64,000 bases of DNA from Undaria pinnatifida (lineage: Eukaryota > Sar > Phaeophyceae > Laminariales > Alariaceae), in contig JABAKD010000011.1 in NCBI GenBank assembly GCA_012845835.1, positions 3,124,697 to 3,188,696 of the forward strand. The letters are read 5' to 3'. The notes below the pieces were generated by a model. That model ran no database searches, had not been told where the DNA came from, and worked only from the letters and a program-made list of their open reading frames with translations. The position numbers were made by a program, and so were the translations under genes. This document shows positions 54,276 through 64,000 of the stretch, piece by piece. Numbering within the stretch: the stretch's first letter is position 1; every line of letters starts with the position of its first letter.

Positions 54276-54480
54276 ATACCCAGCGATTTTATTGAAATAA
54301 CGTTTCGTGGCTGCTCGACACAAGGGAGGATACACAGTTTATGTATTTTCTTGTGTGCAAAGGGAGGACTATCGAACGACGACGACGTCGGGGGTGGCAA
54401 CAAAGGGCAACGTACTTCAGGAAATACGGCCGGGATTTCGTTGAAGAAAAGTTAGGGGGGGGGGGGGGGGGGGGGGTACC
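54276..54480 (-). mobile_element. MITE family 2 copy (reverse, partial)
   Basis: TAACGTTTCGTGGCTGCTCG, GGACTATCGAACGACGACGA and AATACGGCCGGGATTTCGTT, ending in a G run. It starts at the poly-C end of the family P copy. Confidence 0.78.
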
Positions 54481-54511
54481 GGCGATGGGGGTGCACCGGC
54501 TTTTTTTTTTT

Positions 54512-54885
54512 ACGCGTGCTACGATAGAGGCGAACCACTTTTGTTCTCAATACTACCCCTCAATTTGGGAGGTTAACCCCTTTAGAGCCCCCGAACCCCT
54601 CCTTATACTAAATCCAAGTAATTTTGTCCCCAAAAACGGGTTTCCAGTTGTAAAGGGCTTAAGACCTCTCTCCCAAAAACTGATTTTTGGAGAGAAAAAT
54701 ATAACCGCTGCTCGTACATACCGGATAAAAAATCCCATGGTGCCTAGGTACGAAGCACAACGAGAAATCATGCAGAAATAACAAAAAATAATGGCCGATT
54801 TTCCGACGATTTTGAGGTTCAGACACCCCCTCATTCAGAAAACACGTTCGCCAAAAAAAGGTATAGCTCTGTCGTACCACGTGCC
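54512..54885 (-). mobile_element. MITE family 1 copy carrying a family R insertion
   Basis: Left ACGCGTGCTACGATAGAGGC. Near position 54570 the typical GGGAG|CTTAAGACC junction is interrupted by about 90 bp of family R (GTTAACCCCTTTAGAGCCCC ... GTTGTAAAGGG), then continues CTTAAGACCTCTCTCCC. Right end ATAGCTCTGTCGTACCACGTG. Confidence 0.85.
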
Positions 54886-54924
54886 CACACTTGAGAAGTC
54901 CTGTATTTTTTTAGGACCCACCCG

Positions 54925-55211
54925 ACGCGTGCTACTATAGAGGTGCATCACGTTTTTTTTTTCTTAATACTACCGCTCAATTTGGGAGCTTAAGACCTCT
55001 CTCTCAAAACCTGATTTATCGGTGAAAAAAAATAAAACTGCTATTAGTACTTGTACCGGATGAAAAAATCCCATTTGCCTAGGTACACGACAAGAAATCG
55101 TGCAAAAAAAAATAAATGGGGCGTATTTTCCGACGATTTTTGGGTTTAAGGAGCCCCGTCATTCAGAAAATAGTTTCGCCAAAAAAAAGTGTACCTTTGT
55201 CGTACCACGTG
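54925..55211 (-). mobile_element. MITE family 1 copy
   Basis: Ends ACGCGTGCTACTATAGAGGT and TACCTTTGTCGTACCACGTG. The 45 bp after it (GCCCACACTTGAGAAGTACT ...) repeat the 45 bp that separate it from the previous copy, so MITE plus flank was duplicated in tandem. Confidence 0.87.
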
Positions 55212-56097
55212 CCCACACTTGAGAAGTACTGTATTTTTTTTAGGAAACATTGTTGCGAGCTTTCAGTTCGTGAACCTTCCCCCATGATGGCCTACGCGTG
55301 CATACATGTCTCGTGAGGAAGAAAAGGTGGCTAATTCTAAGCCGAATGTTATTCCACCATCATCCCGATACCCCGCTGCCATGTAGCCAAACCTATCATT
55401 GGAAACCCCTACTATAATTCAACCGTCGTGGTATTCGTGTCGTATCCAAGCATACAAATCAACGGTACACAACGAGTAATATTTTAAAAAAAACATCAGA
55501 CCTTTTTTTTTTCGACGTTTTTTTGGGGGGGGTTAACTAGCCAATTTGAGGCACAAATCACTTGAAAAGAGAGTCAGATATCTAGGTTTCTGAAACACTA
55601 CAGTACTAAAAGGGCCCCCAAATCCCTCCCTATGCTAAATTCAAGTAAAAGTGTCCCCAAAAAGGGGTTCCAGTTGTGAAGGGGTTAAGGGGCGGTTCGT
55701 CGTTTCAGAGTTTTTTGTTTTTTTTTCAAAACGATTAAAAAAGCGTGCTACCTCTCTATCGTCGTACGCGCCCTTGCCCCCCAACGAATTGACCGCGCAC
55801 GCCCATGCAACAGTGCAATCTGGTCCATAAAAAAAGCGCATACAATAGGGGGGGGGCATCTCTCGATGCTCCCGCCTTAACAACTTTGACTTCCCCCCCT
55901 CCTCCCTCCCCCCAAGCAAGCGCCCAAGTGTCGAAAGCGTCTCTAGTAGGAGTAGGAGCGGTGCTCCGTCTCGAAAGAGACGCGCGGTCAATGGCTTAAT
56001 GAATAAGGCACCGAACAAAAGCATACGCCCCCCCCCCCCCCCCCCCCCCCCGCTTCATACCCCTCGTACCCCCCTTGGACACATATTCTGCATGCAG

Positions 56098-58099
56098 CTT
56101 GTCTCCCTCTCCGTGGTGGGAGGGTTGCCACCGGACGCTGCTACCGCGGCCCAGCAAGCTTTGGGCGAGATGCTGGAGTTCGTCAGCAACCCTGACAACT
56201 TATGGGCCGTCACGAAGGACATGCTCGAAGCGGTGGTGTCGCACGTACGGGCTCCGAGGTACGGACTATCTTCACCCATTGTGGGCGGTACTCGGCAGGT
56301 TTCGAACGAAAGAAGTTATGGGAAGTTACGGCAAATCAGTTTTTTTCTTTTTTTTTTTCCGGATTGGTGTTATAACAACCGCAGTTACAGAAAAAAGGGG
56401 TGTAGAAAATCACCATCCCCGGGTTTCCACGTTTTCCTTCATACTCTTGCTACGGTCTCACGCCACCCCCACTGCTACGGCCGCTTTTTTTTTTCCGGCA
56501 CAGAGTAAAGGCCACTTTTCACCATTTCCGGCATTATCTTTGCTTACCACACGGTTTGAAAAAGGCCACGGGCGGATGGCGCGCCTTGGAAAAAGGACGT
56601 GTGTGCCAGAGCTAGCAGTATCATCGTAAAAAACGCGGCGCGGCGTGCCTTCGGCGTGAGTTTGACGCCCGCACCGCTCCGTGGACCCTGCCTCTCCTCC
56701 CCGTCTTACCTAAACGCAAGGTCTGAAAGCGACGAAGCCCCCGCGCTCGCAGCTAGCGTGTTGTGGAAGCTGGGCGAATACCAAGATTTTATTGCGCCTC
56801 TGCTGAAGGCGGAAGCCGCGGATGCTTGTGCAGCAGCGGTGGAGGATCTCGGTCCCCCCCTCGCGGGGCCGTTGCAGAATTGGCTTCAGGTTTCAGTGCA
56901 GGTGCAAAGCTTTGTACGAGTTGACTTCCAACTACAACTGATGTTGTCGATGTGGGGTCCCCTCTGCCCCGCTGCGGCATTATGATTTTCTCCGTTAGAA
57001 CCGCTGCTGTTGTTGCATCCCCTCTCCCCCGTTGAGGCGTTATGATTCTCTTGTTTCAACTGCTGTTGTCGTTGTGGTATCCCCTCTCCACTGTTGCGGC
57101 GTTTGGATTCTCCCAATTACCCTGCTGTTGTTGTATCACCTTTCCCCCGCTGAGGCGTTATGATTCTCTTGTTTCAACTGCTGTTGTCGTTGTGGTATCC
57201 CCTCTCCTCCGTTGCGGCGTCATGCATCTACACTGCTGCTGTTGTGGTGTCCCCTCTCCCTCGATGCGTTGTTATGATCCTCCCATTACACCGTGCTGAG
57301 GGTCACCGTAGTTCAGGAGATTCGGCCGAGAGATGGTTTCATAAAGAAAAATGGGGGGTGGCTAGTTACCGTAGGATGACTCAGCGTGTGCTAATGCTCA
57401 TGATGAATGAACGACGTTGAAGCTTCATGATGCTTCACATTGATTATCGGATGGCAAACATAGTACTAATAACATAGGGTGTAGATGATCTACATCGTGT
57501 GGATTATCTAGATTGTGCAGATGGTCTGGATCGTGCAGATGATCTAGGTCATCTACAAGCTATGTCAATGCTCGTGAGTGATCGACGTTGAAGCTTCACG
57601 CCGCTGCTCATTGATTGTCGGATGGCAAACATACTACTAGTAACACAGGATGTAAGTGATCTAGATCGCATAGATGATCTAGATCGTTTAGATTATCAAA
57701 AGCGTTTATATGATTCAGATCGTTTAGATAATGTAGCTCGCGTAGATGGTCTACGAAGTAGATCGTTTAGGTCATCCAGATCGTGTAGATGATCTAGATC
57801 GTGCAGGTGATCCAAATCGCATAGATTAACTAGATCGTGCAGGTTATTTGGCTGGTGATCTGCCCGCTGCATGAAATAATATTCCCTCCTTGCTTGCATG
57901 CTCGTCCTTGCAGACTAGGGTGGTTGGTGTTCTCTGCCGCGTGGGATGCGCCTCAAGCGTGGATGCTCAACTGCGACTGAGGGTGGCTGGTGCGCTGATC
58001 AACGTCGTGGCACGCCCGTGGGGACCTCTTGAGGTATTTGCTGAACGTAATCCTGGCATAGTGGGAGGGAGGGAGGCGGCGGCGGAGGGGGGGGGGGGG

Positions 58100-58195
<96 letters not shown>

Positions 58196-58759
58196 CAGAA
58201 AAAAACAGAGACAGACAAATACAGAGGCAGAGAAAGACAGAGACAGAGAAAGAGCAAGACAGAGAGATCGGGAGAGACAAGGAGAGATATGGAGAAAGAG
58301 ACAGATATAGAGAGAGAGCAGAAAAAGAGAAGGAGAAAGAGATAGGCATTGAGAGAGGATGAAAGTAATAGAGCTTCTCAAGTTAAATAAATGGCGCCCC
58401 TAGCACAGCACGCGCCCAACTGCACTCTTTCAGCCCAATCACGACAACTTCCGACGAAGACGAAGACGGGCTCTCCGCTTTTCTTTGCCGAAACCAGACA
58501 ACACGACGCTTCTTTTCTTTCTTTGTTCGCTGGCTCTGATCCGCGACCAAACCAAGCAGGCCCGGAAAGACTATCGGGAGGGAGTGGACGGGAAAACCCT
58601 GACATTCGCCTCGTTCGCGCTAGCCCACCTCGTGGCAGACTCAACCATTGTCTGCAGTGCTATCGCTCAGCGGTCGAGGCTGTTCGACGCGCTTGTGTCC
58701 GCCCTACGTCTAAGAGCAACATTCGGAAGGGAAACCGGGAGGGGTACGGGGAGAAACAG
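56098..58759 (+). CDS. Armadillo/HEAT-like helical exons, first group
   Basis: Exons 56098-56258, 56721-56889, 57914-58033 and 58560-58759 fit in phase. Landmarks: PPDAATAAQQALGEMLEFVS, NPDNLWAVTKDMLEAVVSHV, ALAASVLWKLGEYQDFIAPL, TRVVGVLCRVGCASSVDAQL, RLRVAGALINVVARPW, LTFASFALAHLVADSTIVCS, RLFDALVSALRLRA. The pattern of Ala/Leu-rich paired helices of about 40 residues, with short loops, suggests an armadillo-type solenoid that binds proteins. No family is recognised. The acceptor at 56098 is in phase 0 and does not fit the end of 53800 directly, so an exon may be missing between the groups, or this is a separate gene. The last donor (AACAG|GTGCGC) is chosen because it fits the next exon. Confidence 0.72.
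57000..57300 (+). repeat. Diverged minisatellite of about 60 bp
   Basis: Units of GTTATGATTCTCTTGTTTCA ACTGCTGTTGTCGTTGTGGT ATCCCCTCTCC type, about five copies, in the intron after the second armadillo-like exon. Confidence 0.85.
57480..57870 (+). repeat. Degenerate 12-15-bp repeat of GATCGTGTAGATGATCTA units
   Basis: Many GATCTAGATCG and GTAGATGATC palindromic units. They lie just upstream of the 57914 acceptor. Confidence 0.85.
58100..58192 (+). repeat. (GA)n microsatellite
   Basis: About 45 perfect GA units after a G run, followed by impure AGACAGAG. The long Ser-Leu and Glu-Arg frames here are artefacts. Confidence 0.98.
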
Positions 58760-58813
58760 GTGCGCACTTTTTAAACAATAACGATAGAGAACAGTTACCT
58801 CGTCTCTACGTCC

Positions 58814-58925
58814 TACCAAAACTCGCCAAAACTCGCCAAAACTCGCCAAAACTCGCCAAAACTCGCCAAAATTCGCTAAAACCCACAAAAAACACGAAAA
58901 AGCGCAAAAACTCGCCACATCTCGC
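58814..58925 (+). repeat. 10-bp minisatellite CCAAAACTCG
   Basis: About five perfect units, then degenerate ones, in the intron after 58759. Confidence 0.92.
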
Positions 58926-59648
58926 CTAAAATTCACCAAACCCCACCAAAACCCATTAAAACGTGCCCCAAACACCCGCCTGAAAGTAGCGCTCAGGGGC
59001 GCTCCAGGAGGCGGGGAAAACCGGGTGCGAGTTTGACGTGAGCTGCGTTAGCTAGTTGTAGCGCGTGCTTTTTTTTTTTCTGGGTAAGTTGTTCACGTAA
59101 GGGGCTCTATTCGTACCTCGTCCAGCAACCGGAATATGTATATAAGAAGGAAATGTGAAAGTTAAGCCCGATAAACAAAAAAAAAAACATGCGTTATTAA
59201 TATCGTTTCCTTAGAACAGTGAAAATAGGTGATGTCTTGGATCATTTTTTGGTATGGATTACTTAAATTCTAGCCCCCCCACTATAATATACGTGAGTGG
59301 GCTCCCACTAACATGAAACAATAATTGCAGCGTCGAATGAAATATCTAGTACTTACAATCTGCCTGATACGCAGCACGTTCATGTGGTCTAAGGAGGGTG
59401 TGTGTTCACCCCAGCATTTTGGAGCGCTCCATTATTGGAACAGGATTATATTGAAATTCACAAACGTTTCGGTACGACCAGGCCAAAATAACGTCGACAA
59501 CGATCACGACAACGATAAATATCGTTACCGTACCGAAAAAAGTAAAAGAAATCGATAAACGATATCGATGTCGATAATGGAGTCAAAAACCAGCGGAACA
59601 AAAACATGTTGGTATCGTCTCTTTCGGACATCAACAAAATTACTGCAG

Positions 59649-60717
59649 TATTCTCTTACGCTGCCACCGATCATTCAATGCACGTCTCGGGTTGGACGAG
59701 GCCTCCTGCCCCGAGGCAGGTGGTCCTCGCCCGGGATAAACTCTGCGCTGAGTGCGTCCTCAGCGCGGTGCCCGTCCCTGGGATTGAAATTACCGTGCAT
59801 GAAAGACTACTAAGCTTGTAGGGCGGGTGGGAAGGTCTGATTTTTTTTTCGGTCCCTGTTTCCCTTCTCGCAGGGAGGATAGACTTGACCGGAGTAACCG
59901 GCGATTGCGTTCATTCTTCTAGTGATTCGCCTCAAATGCTGGAACCCATTTTTGTCTCGTCTCATTGGGTAGTGATTTTACTATAAATAAGTGTGTAATA
60001 TGAATGAATAGGTGTGCCATCCGAAAACGTGCAGTACAAAACAAAAAAAAGACGAAGAAACAACAGCACAAAGAAGAAGACGCGTACCTGGTACAAGAAA
60101 AAAAAATTCACTACACCCTAACGCCGACTGACGAGAAAAAAAACAAAAAAAACTTCTAAGCATGTCTTGGATCTGATAATAGCACGAATTAAAGTAACTG
60201 TCACCACCACGACCCCTACATAAATGATATGTTTCTACCGTAGAAATTCCTTGGAAAAAAAACGTGGCGCTACCGTCGTGGAGGCGCTGAAGTCACCAAT
60301 ACGTTTTGCACCGCGCTGTCCTGTCATACACACATCTCCTATATCTGCCATCTGAATGAATGAATACATCGTAAAACTTCCTGTGTGTGCCGCGTCCGCC
60401 ACCTGCGAATTCTTTGTCCTCTTCGGTCTTTTTCTTAGACGAGGGGAAAGTTCACGCCATCTCGGAATCGGAGGCCGGAGTAGCACGGGTCTTAGAGAAG
60501 GAGGAGGCGGCAGCGGGGGCGGGGGCAGAGGCGAGGGCTCACCCCCCCAAGCAGTCATGTGCGCTGCGCTGTGCCTGGCCCACGTATTGACCGGAACCTC
60601 AGCCGCGTTGCTTACAAGGGAGAAAATTATGGCCGCGGCCCTGACGCTGTCAGGCTTGCTTGACGTGTGCGTCGACAAAATGGAGGCGGTGGTGGCGGAG
60701 GGGGAGGGGGGGGGGGG
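59649..60717 (+). CDS. Armadillo/HEAT-like exons, second group, with a frameshift at a C7 run
   Basis: Exon 59649-59719 (after ATTACTGCAG) reads ILLRCHRSFNARLGLDEASC and joins in phase with exon 60439-60717 (EGKVHAISESEAGVARVLEK, then EEAAAGAGAEARAHPP). At the run of seven C (60542-60548) the open frame changes: continuing directly gives SCALRCAWPTY and a stop, while one extra base gives AVMCAALCLAHVLTGTSAAL and LTLSGLLDVCVDKMEAVVAE, clearly the helical pattern of the neighbours. So there is a one-base deletion, real or from sequencing. The exon ends in a G run before GTGAGC. Confidence 0.6.
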
Positions 60718-61569
60718 GTGAGCGAGCGGCGGGTTCTTCTGGTGAACCTATGGGGGGCACGCCGTCGACGCCGTTTCCGGTTGCGGTCGTGATGAAGTGC
60801 GCGACGTCGGCGTTGTGGGGTTGTCTGTCGTCCTTGTCCGGTAATGACCACGTTTACAACATAACGTGTTTTTTTTTTTGGGGGGGGGGGGAGATGTATA
60901 GAATTTGTGCGAGATTCGGTTTGATGTTCTGAAGAAAAGGTGAACCCTTGTGCTACCTTTCGCACTGTACCGAAATCTGTTATACGTCTAGTTCTTAACT
61001 CCATCTTAATTTTGGCTCTGGAGGGAGAGTGCAGTTTCTAAACCCTATTGCAGAAAAGGTAACGTGACACGTCGCGCTGGCCTGGACACGTTGTTGTAGA
61101 TCGAACCTCCTCTGATTATTTTACTTGAACACCTTGCCGTTCTTAACCCCCCCCCCCCCCCCCCCCTGAACCTGACTTAGGAGCAGACGGGGGCATTTTC
61201 TAGATGTGATTTGTTTTATGATTCGATTTCGACGACTCATACCCCCCCCCCCTCAGCTAATAAGTACTGGTATGTCCTACTACGTTGCCATGCCCTTGTT
61301 TGTGCCCTGGCAGGTACGTATCGTCGTCTACATGTCGACCATGAGAAGCAGAGTGCCCTAGTTCATTCCCCGTGTTTCTTCGAAAACATGAGCGCGCCCC
61401 CCGCTGCCTCCTCGACTGGTACTCTATGTCTCTTCTGAAGATGCTGGAGTCGAGGGAAAAACAAACAAACAAAAACAAAAAAAACAAACAGTCACAGGTT
61501 CATTGACACCCCCCCACCCTCTCGCCTGGTACTTTTCATCTATTCTCATTGGCCAGGTAATGCAAGCGC

Positions 61570-61710
61570 AAAACAAACAAACAAACAAAAAAACAAACAA
61601 ACAAACAAACAAACAAACAAACAAACAAACAAACAAACAAACAAACAAACAAACAAACAAACAAACACTCAAACAAACAAACGAACAAACAAACAAACAA
61701 ACAAATAGGC
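61570..61710 (+). repeat. (CAAA)n tetranucleotide array
   Basis: About 33 units with a few variants. The Cys-Leu-Phe-Val frames on the minus strand come from it. Confidence 0.97.
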
Positions 61711-61790
61711 AGACAATCAAACACGAACGCATAGACGCCCCCCCCCCCGCTCCATCCTCCGGCACTCCATGCCTAATTCTTACTCTATAG

Positions 61791-64000
61791 ATGCTGCAAG
61801 CGAGGAGGACGCCGTATCTCTTGGCAATCAAGACTCCGCCAGCGGGAGCGAGTCGGTCCTACGCCAAGACCGGACAGACGGAAGCGTCGGCGGGGCTAGC
61901 GGGAGCGTTGGTTCTAAAGCCGAGAGTCAGGATTCCGACTCCCAGGTTCGCTACCGTTTCGGTCCTCTCATCCACGACCTTGTAATTTATTTATCCGCGC
62001 ACATATCGTCGATATATGCGTGTGACGGCCCAGTAAACCAGAGGAACGTATGGTATGGCCCGTGAGAGACTACACATCCTGCTGCGATGAATTTCTTCGC
62101 CGTTTCTCCAACCCGCCAAAAACAGCAGGCGGGCATACACACAATGAACGTCACGGGCTTTGGATTCTTGTTATTTTTTCTCGTCGAGATATTTCCGTAG
62201 AAGTATCGCTCGGCGTTTGCGCTTTCCCCGTTGACGAGGAATTGTGCTCGGAATCTCGCCCGGGGAGGGGTGTTATCTTTGCGCGTTATACGGTACGGTG
62301 AGGTACAAATCACAAGGTTGTAGTGTGGGGGGGGTGAAATTCCGTTCGTACCATTTCAAGACATTAGATATTTTCGGTCTTCAAGGGAGACGGTATCGTA
62401 TGCACAGTTATTAACAGCAACCCGTCCTTTGCCCCATGATATGTTCTTTTTAATGATCACTTTTACTTTCGAGCTCAAATTCATCACAGCAGGAGGTAAG
62501 TCTAAACCCTCAGCGATCTACCCCCCGGACAAGCCGTGGTCCACAGGTGCCGTCCCCGTCCCCTCCCCGGCACGCGGTACACGGGCCTTTATTTTTAGTC
62601 TTCGCAGACGGTTAATTTTAGCATTCACACTGTTCGTCGATGTTTTTCCTTACACCAGCGTTCCCTTTTTTACTCGTCGATGTCCTTCCTGCTTTTTCAG
62701 CATTCCCCCTACTGCTGTCCGTCGGTATCTTTTCCCTCTCAGCGTTTCCCACTGCTCTCTATTTTCCTCCTCTAAAGGCAGGTTTTTGTGTGAAGTATAG
62801 AACACTGATTCTACGATAGCCCCCGCGCCAAAACCAGCAATTTTCTTTAACGAACGTTTCATGGCTGCTTCACACGAGGAAGGGAGCTATTAAAAAAAAG
62901 GTTTCCACATGTTTTCTTGCTTGCAAACATGGATTATCGAACGATGACGACGTCGGGGTGGCAAGGGGCACCGTATTTCAGGAGACACAGCCGGGAGCTG
63001 GTTTCAAAACCGGCGATTTGTTAAAGGAAAGAGGCCTCAGAAAAAAAATGGTGCACACCTATAGTATCAATGAGTCGTTCTACGGTAGCCCCCCCAACTT
63101 TTCTGTAACGAAATCGCCGGTTTTGAAACCAGCTCCCAGCCGTATCGCTTGAAATACGGTGCCCCTTGCCGCTCCGACGTCATCGTTCGATACTCCTTTG
63201 CACACAAGAAAGTGTAATGATATACTATTTTCATGGAATCCTTTCTCGTGTCGCGCAGCTATGAAATGTTCGATGAAGGATATCACCGGTTTAGGGGGGG
63301 GGCTATCGTAGAATCAGCCTCATGCGTTATTTTCTCCCCCTCCAAAACATGGGTAAAGTCCCGAGAGGGTTATAGACGAATCAACTATTGCTTTTCTTTC
63401 GAATTTCATTTTTTGTTTTTCTGCGCAGGCGTCTTCATCGTCGCCTGCTGCAGCTGCCACCGCAAACGCTACCCCTCGAGGGACGGCGGTAAACGCGTCC
63501 GCGGTGGAGGAGCTCCTGGGTGGCAACAGGTTAAACGGCAAGGCTCGGGGGGAAAGCGGAGCCGAGTTGATCCACGAAGAGGTTTTGGCGTCGTGCGCGC
63601 TGATGCTTATCCGTATTTTGTCGCACGCTGCTAAGAACCACCAACACCACCACCAAAGTCCCGACAAAATAATTGCTAAGCCCAACATTAAAAGCGGTCC
63701 CGCTGAAAGCGTTCCCGACGAAAGCGCAGATTTTGGTTCCGACCATAAAAGCGCTGCCGACCTAGAAAGCGTTTCCGACGCTGAAAAAATCAATCGCGAC
63801 GAAAAAAATACCGTTTCCGGAAAAAGCGCTGAGGTCGCCAATAATTTTCCCGGCGAAAAGAGTGCTTCCGACAAAAAAAGCGCTCAGACCAATCGAGGCG
63901 GGGGCTCCACCACCACCGCCGAAGCTTCTTGTCACAACCGCAGTAGGCCTACCGCCGACACCAACAGTAGTAACGGGAGGAGGTCCAGCACTGATGCCAA
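61791..64000 (+). CDS. Acidic/Ser-rich linker exon and following long exon (runs off right edge)
   Basis: Exon 61791-61945 (acceptor ACTCTATAG) reads AASEEDAVSLGNQDSASGSE and ends KAESQDSDSQ, phase 0. Exon 63429 (acceptor TTTTCTGCGCAG) to the window end is open for 190 codons: Ala/Ser-rich start, helix VEELLGG...ELIHEEVLASCALMLIRILS, then a low-complexity tail with imperfect repeats of about 18 bp (AAAAGCGNTTCCGAC type) that encode KSA/ESV/SDE-like peptides. The helix resembles the upstream armadillo-like exons; the linkers look disordered. It has no ATG start, as expected of an internal exon. It belongs with the 56098-60717 exons by phase and composition. Confidence 0.65.
62804..63040 (-). 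mobile_element. MITE family 2 copy (reverse)
   Basis: Left ACTGATTCTACGATAGCCCC, then AACGAACGTTTCATGGCTGC, ATTATCGAACGATGACGACG and GCTGGTTTCAAAACCGGCGA. Its right end is replaced by CCTCAGAAAAAAAATGGTGC and ACACCTATAGTA, a family 1-type end. Confidence 0.82.
63073..63317 (+). mobile_element. MITE family 2 copy
   Basis: Ends AGTCGTTCTACGGTAGCCCC and GGGGGGGGCTATCGTAGAAT. It is the mirror-orientation neighbour of the copy at 62804, and lies about 110 bp before the acceptor of the last exon. Confidence 0.88.

Noticed and set aside
57953..58381. Ser/Leu-rich 142-aa frame and its Glu/Arg partner
   Set aside because: Both come from the GA dinucleotide array. Only 57914-58033 there has splice sites and helix-like content.
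61424..61831. Cys-Leu-Phe-Val repeat protein on the minus strand
   Set aside because: It is the complement of the CAAA array. The acidic exon 61791-61945 on the plus strand is the supported reading.

Overview
The window is nuclear DNA of a eukaryote whose genes are split into short, GC-rich exons by long introns full of repeats. SMC3 and TRAPPC2L are universal eukaryotic genes, and almost every junction is GT-AG (at least one is GC-AG). The lineage cannot be fixed from sequence alone. A stramenopile, possibly brown-alga-like, would fit the GC-rich exons, long introns and many G/C homopolymers, but this is inference. There are no prokaryotic operons, rRNA genes or CRISPR arrays. Most long open frames are frames through simple repeats; the real coding signal lies in short exons whose splice sites and reading phases interlock.

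Layout. (1) 1195-9798, minus: the N-terminal 482 codons of the cohesin ATPase subunit SMC3 in nine phase-consistent exons; the gene runs off the left edge before the hinge. (2) 10422-15460, plus: a complete four-exon TRAPPC2L gene (148 aa), head-to-head with SMC3 across about 620 bp. (3) 15461-21140: mostly repeats, including degenerate tandem blocks. (4) about 21.2-35.05 kb, minus: at least eight exons of an unidentified coiled-coil protein. (5) 37868 to the right edge, plus: exons of an EF-hand protein (37.9-53.8 kb), then armadillo/HEAT-like helical exons (56.1-64 kb). Reading phase is continuous inside each block. Whether the two blocks are one giant gene or two is open.

Repeats fill the rest. 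I recognise three families of short terminal-inverted-repeat elements (MITE-like, about 220-470 bp), a dispersed family whose copies abut poly(C)/poly(G) tracts, several shorter families, and many micro- and minisatellites.

The most unusual signal is a recurrent architecture. In all four transcription units, a piece of an exon with its flanking intron has been tandemly copied beside the real exon. The copies are at different stages of decay, and some keep splice signals and an open frame. Two exon-like sequences with good splice sites (27391-27462 and 46853-46955) would bring a stop codon into frame if included, so they are candidates for poison exons or cryptic exons.
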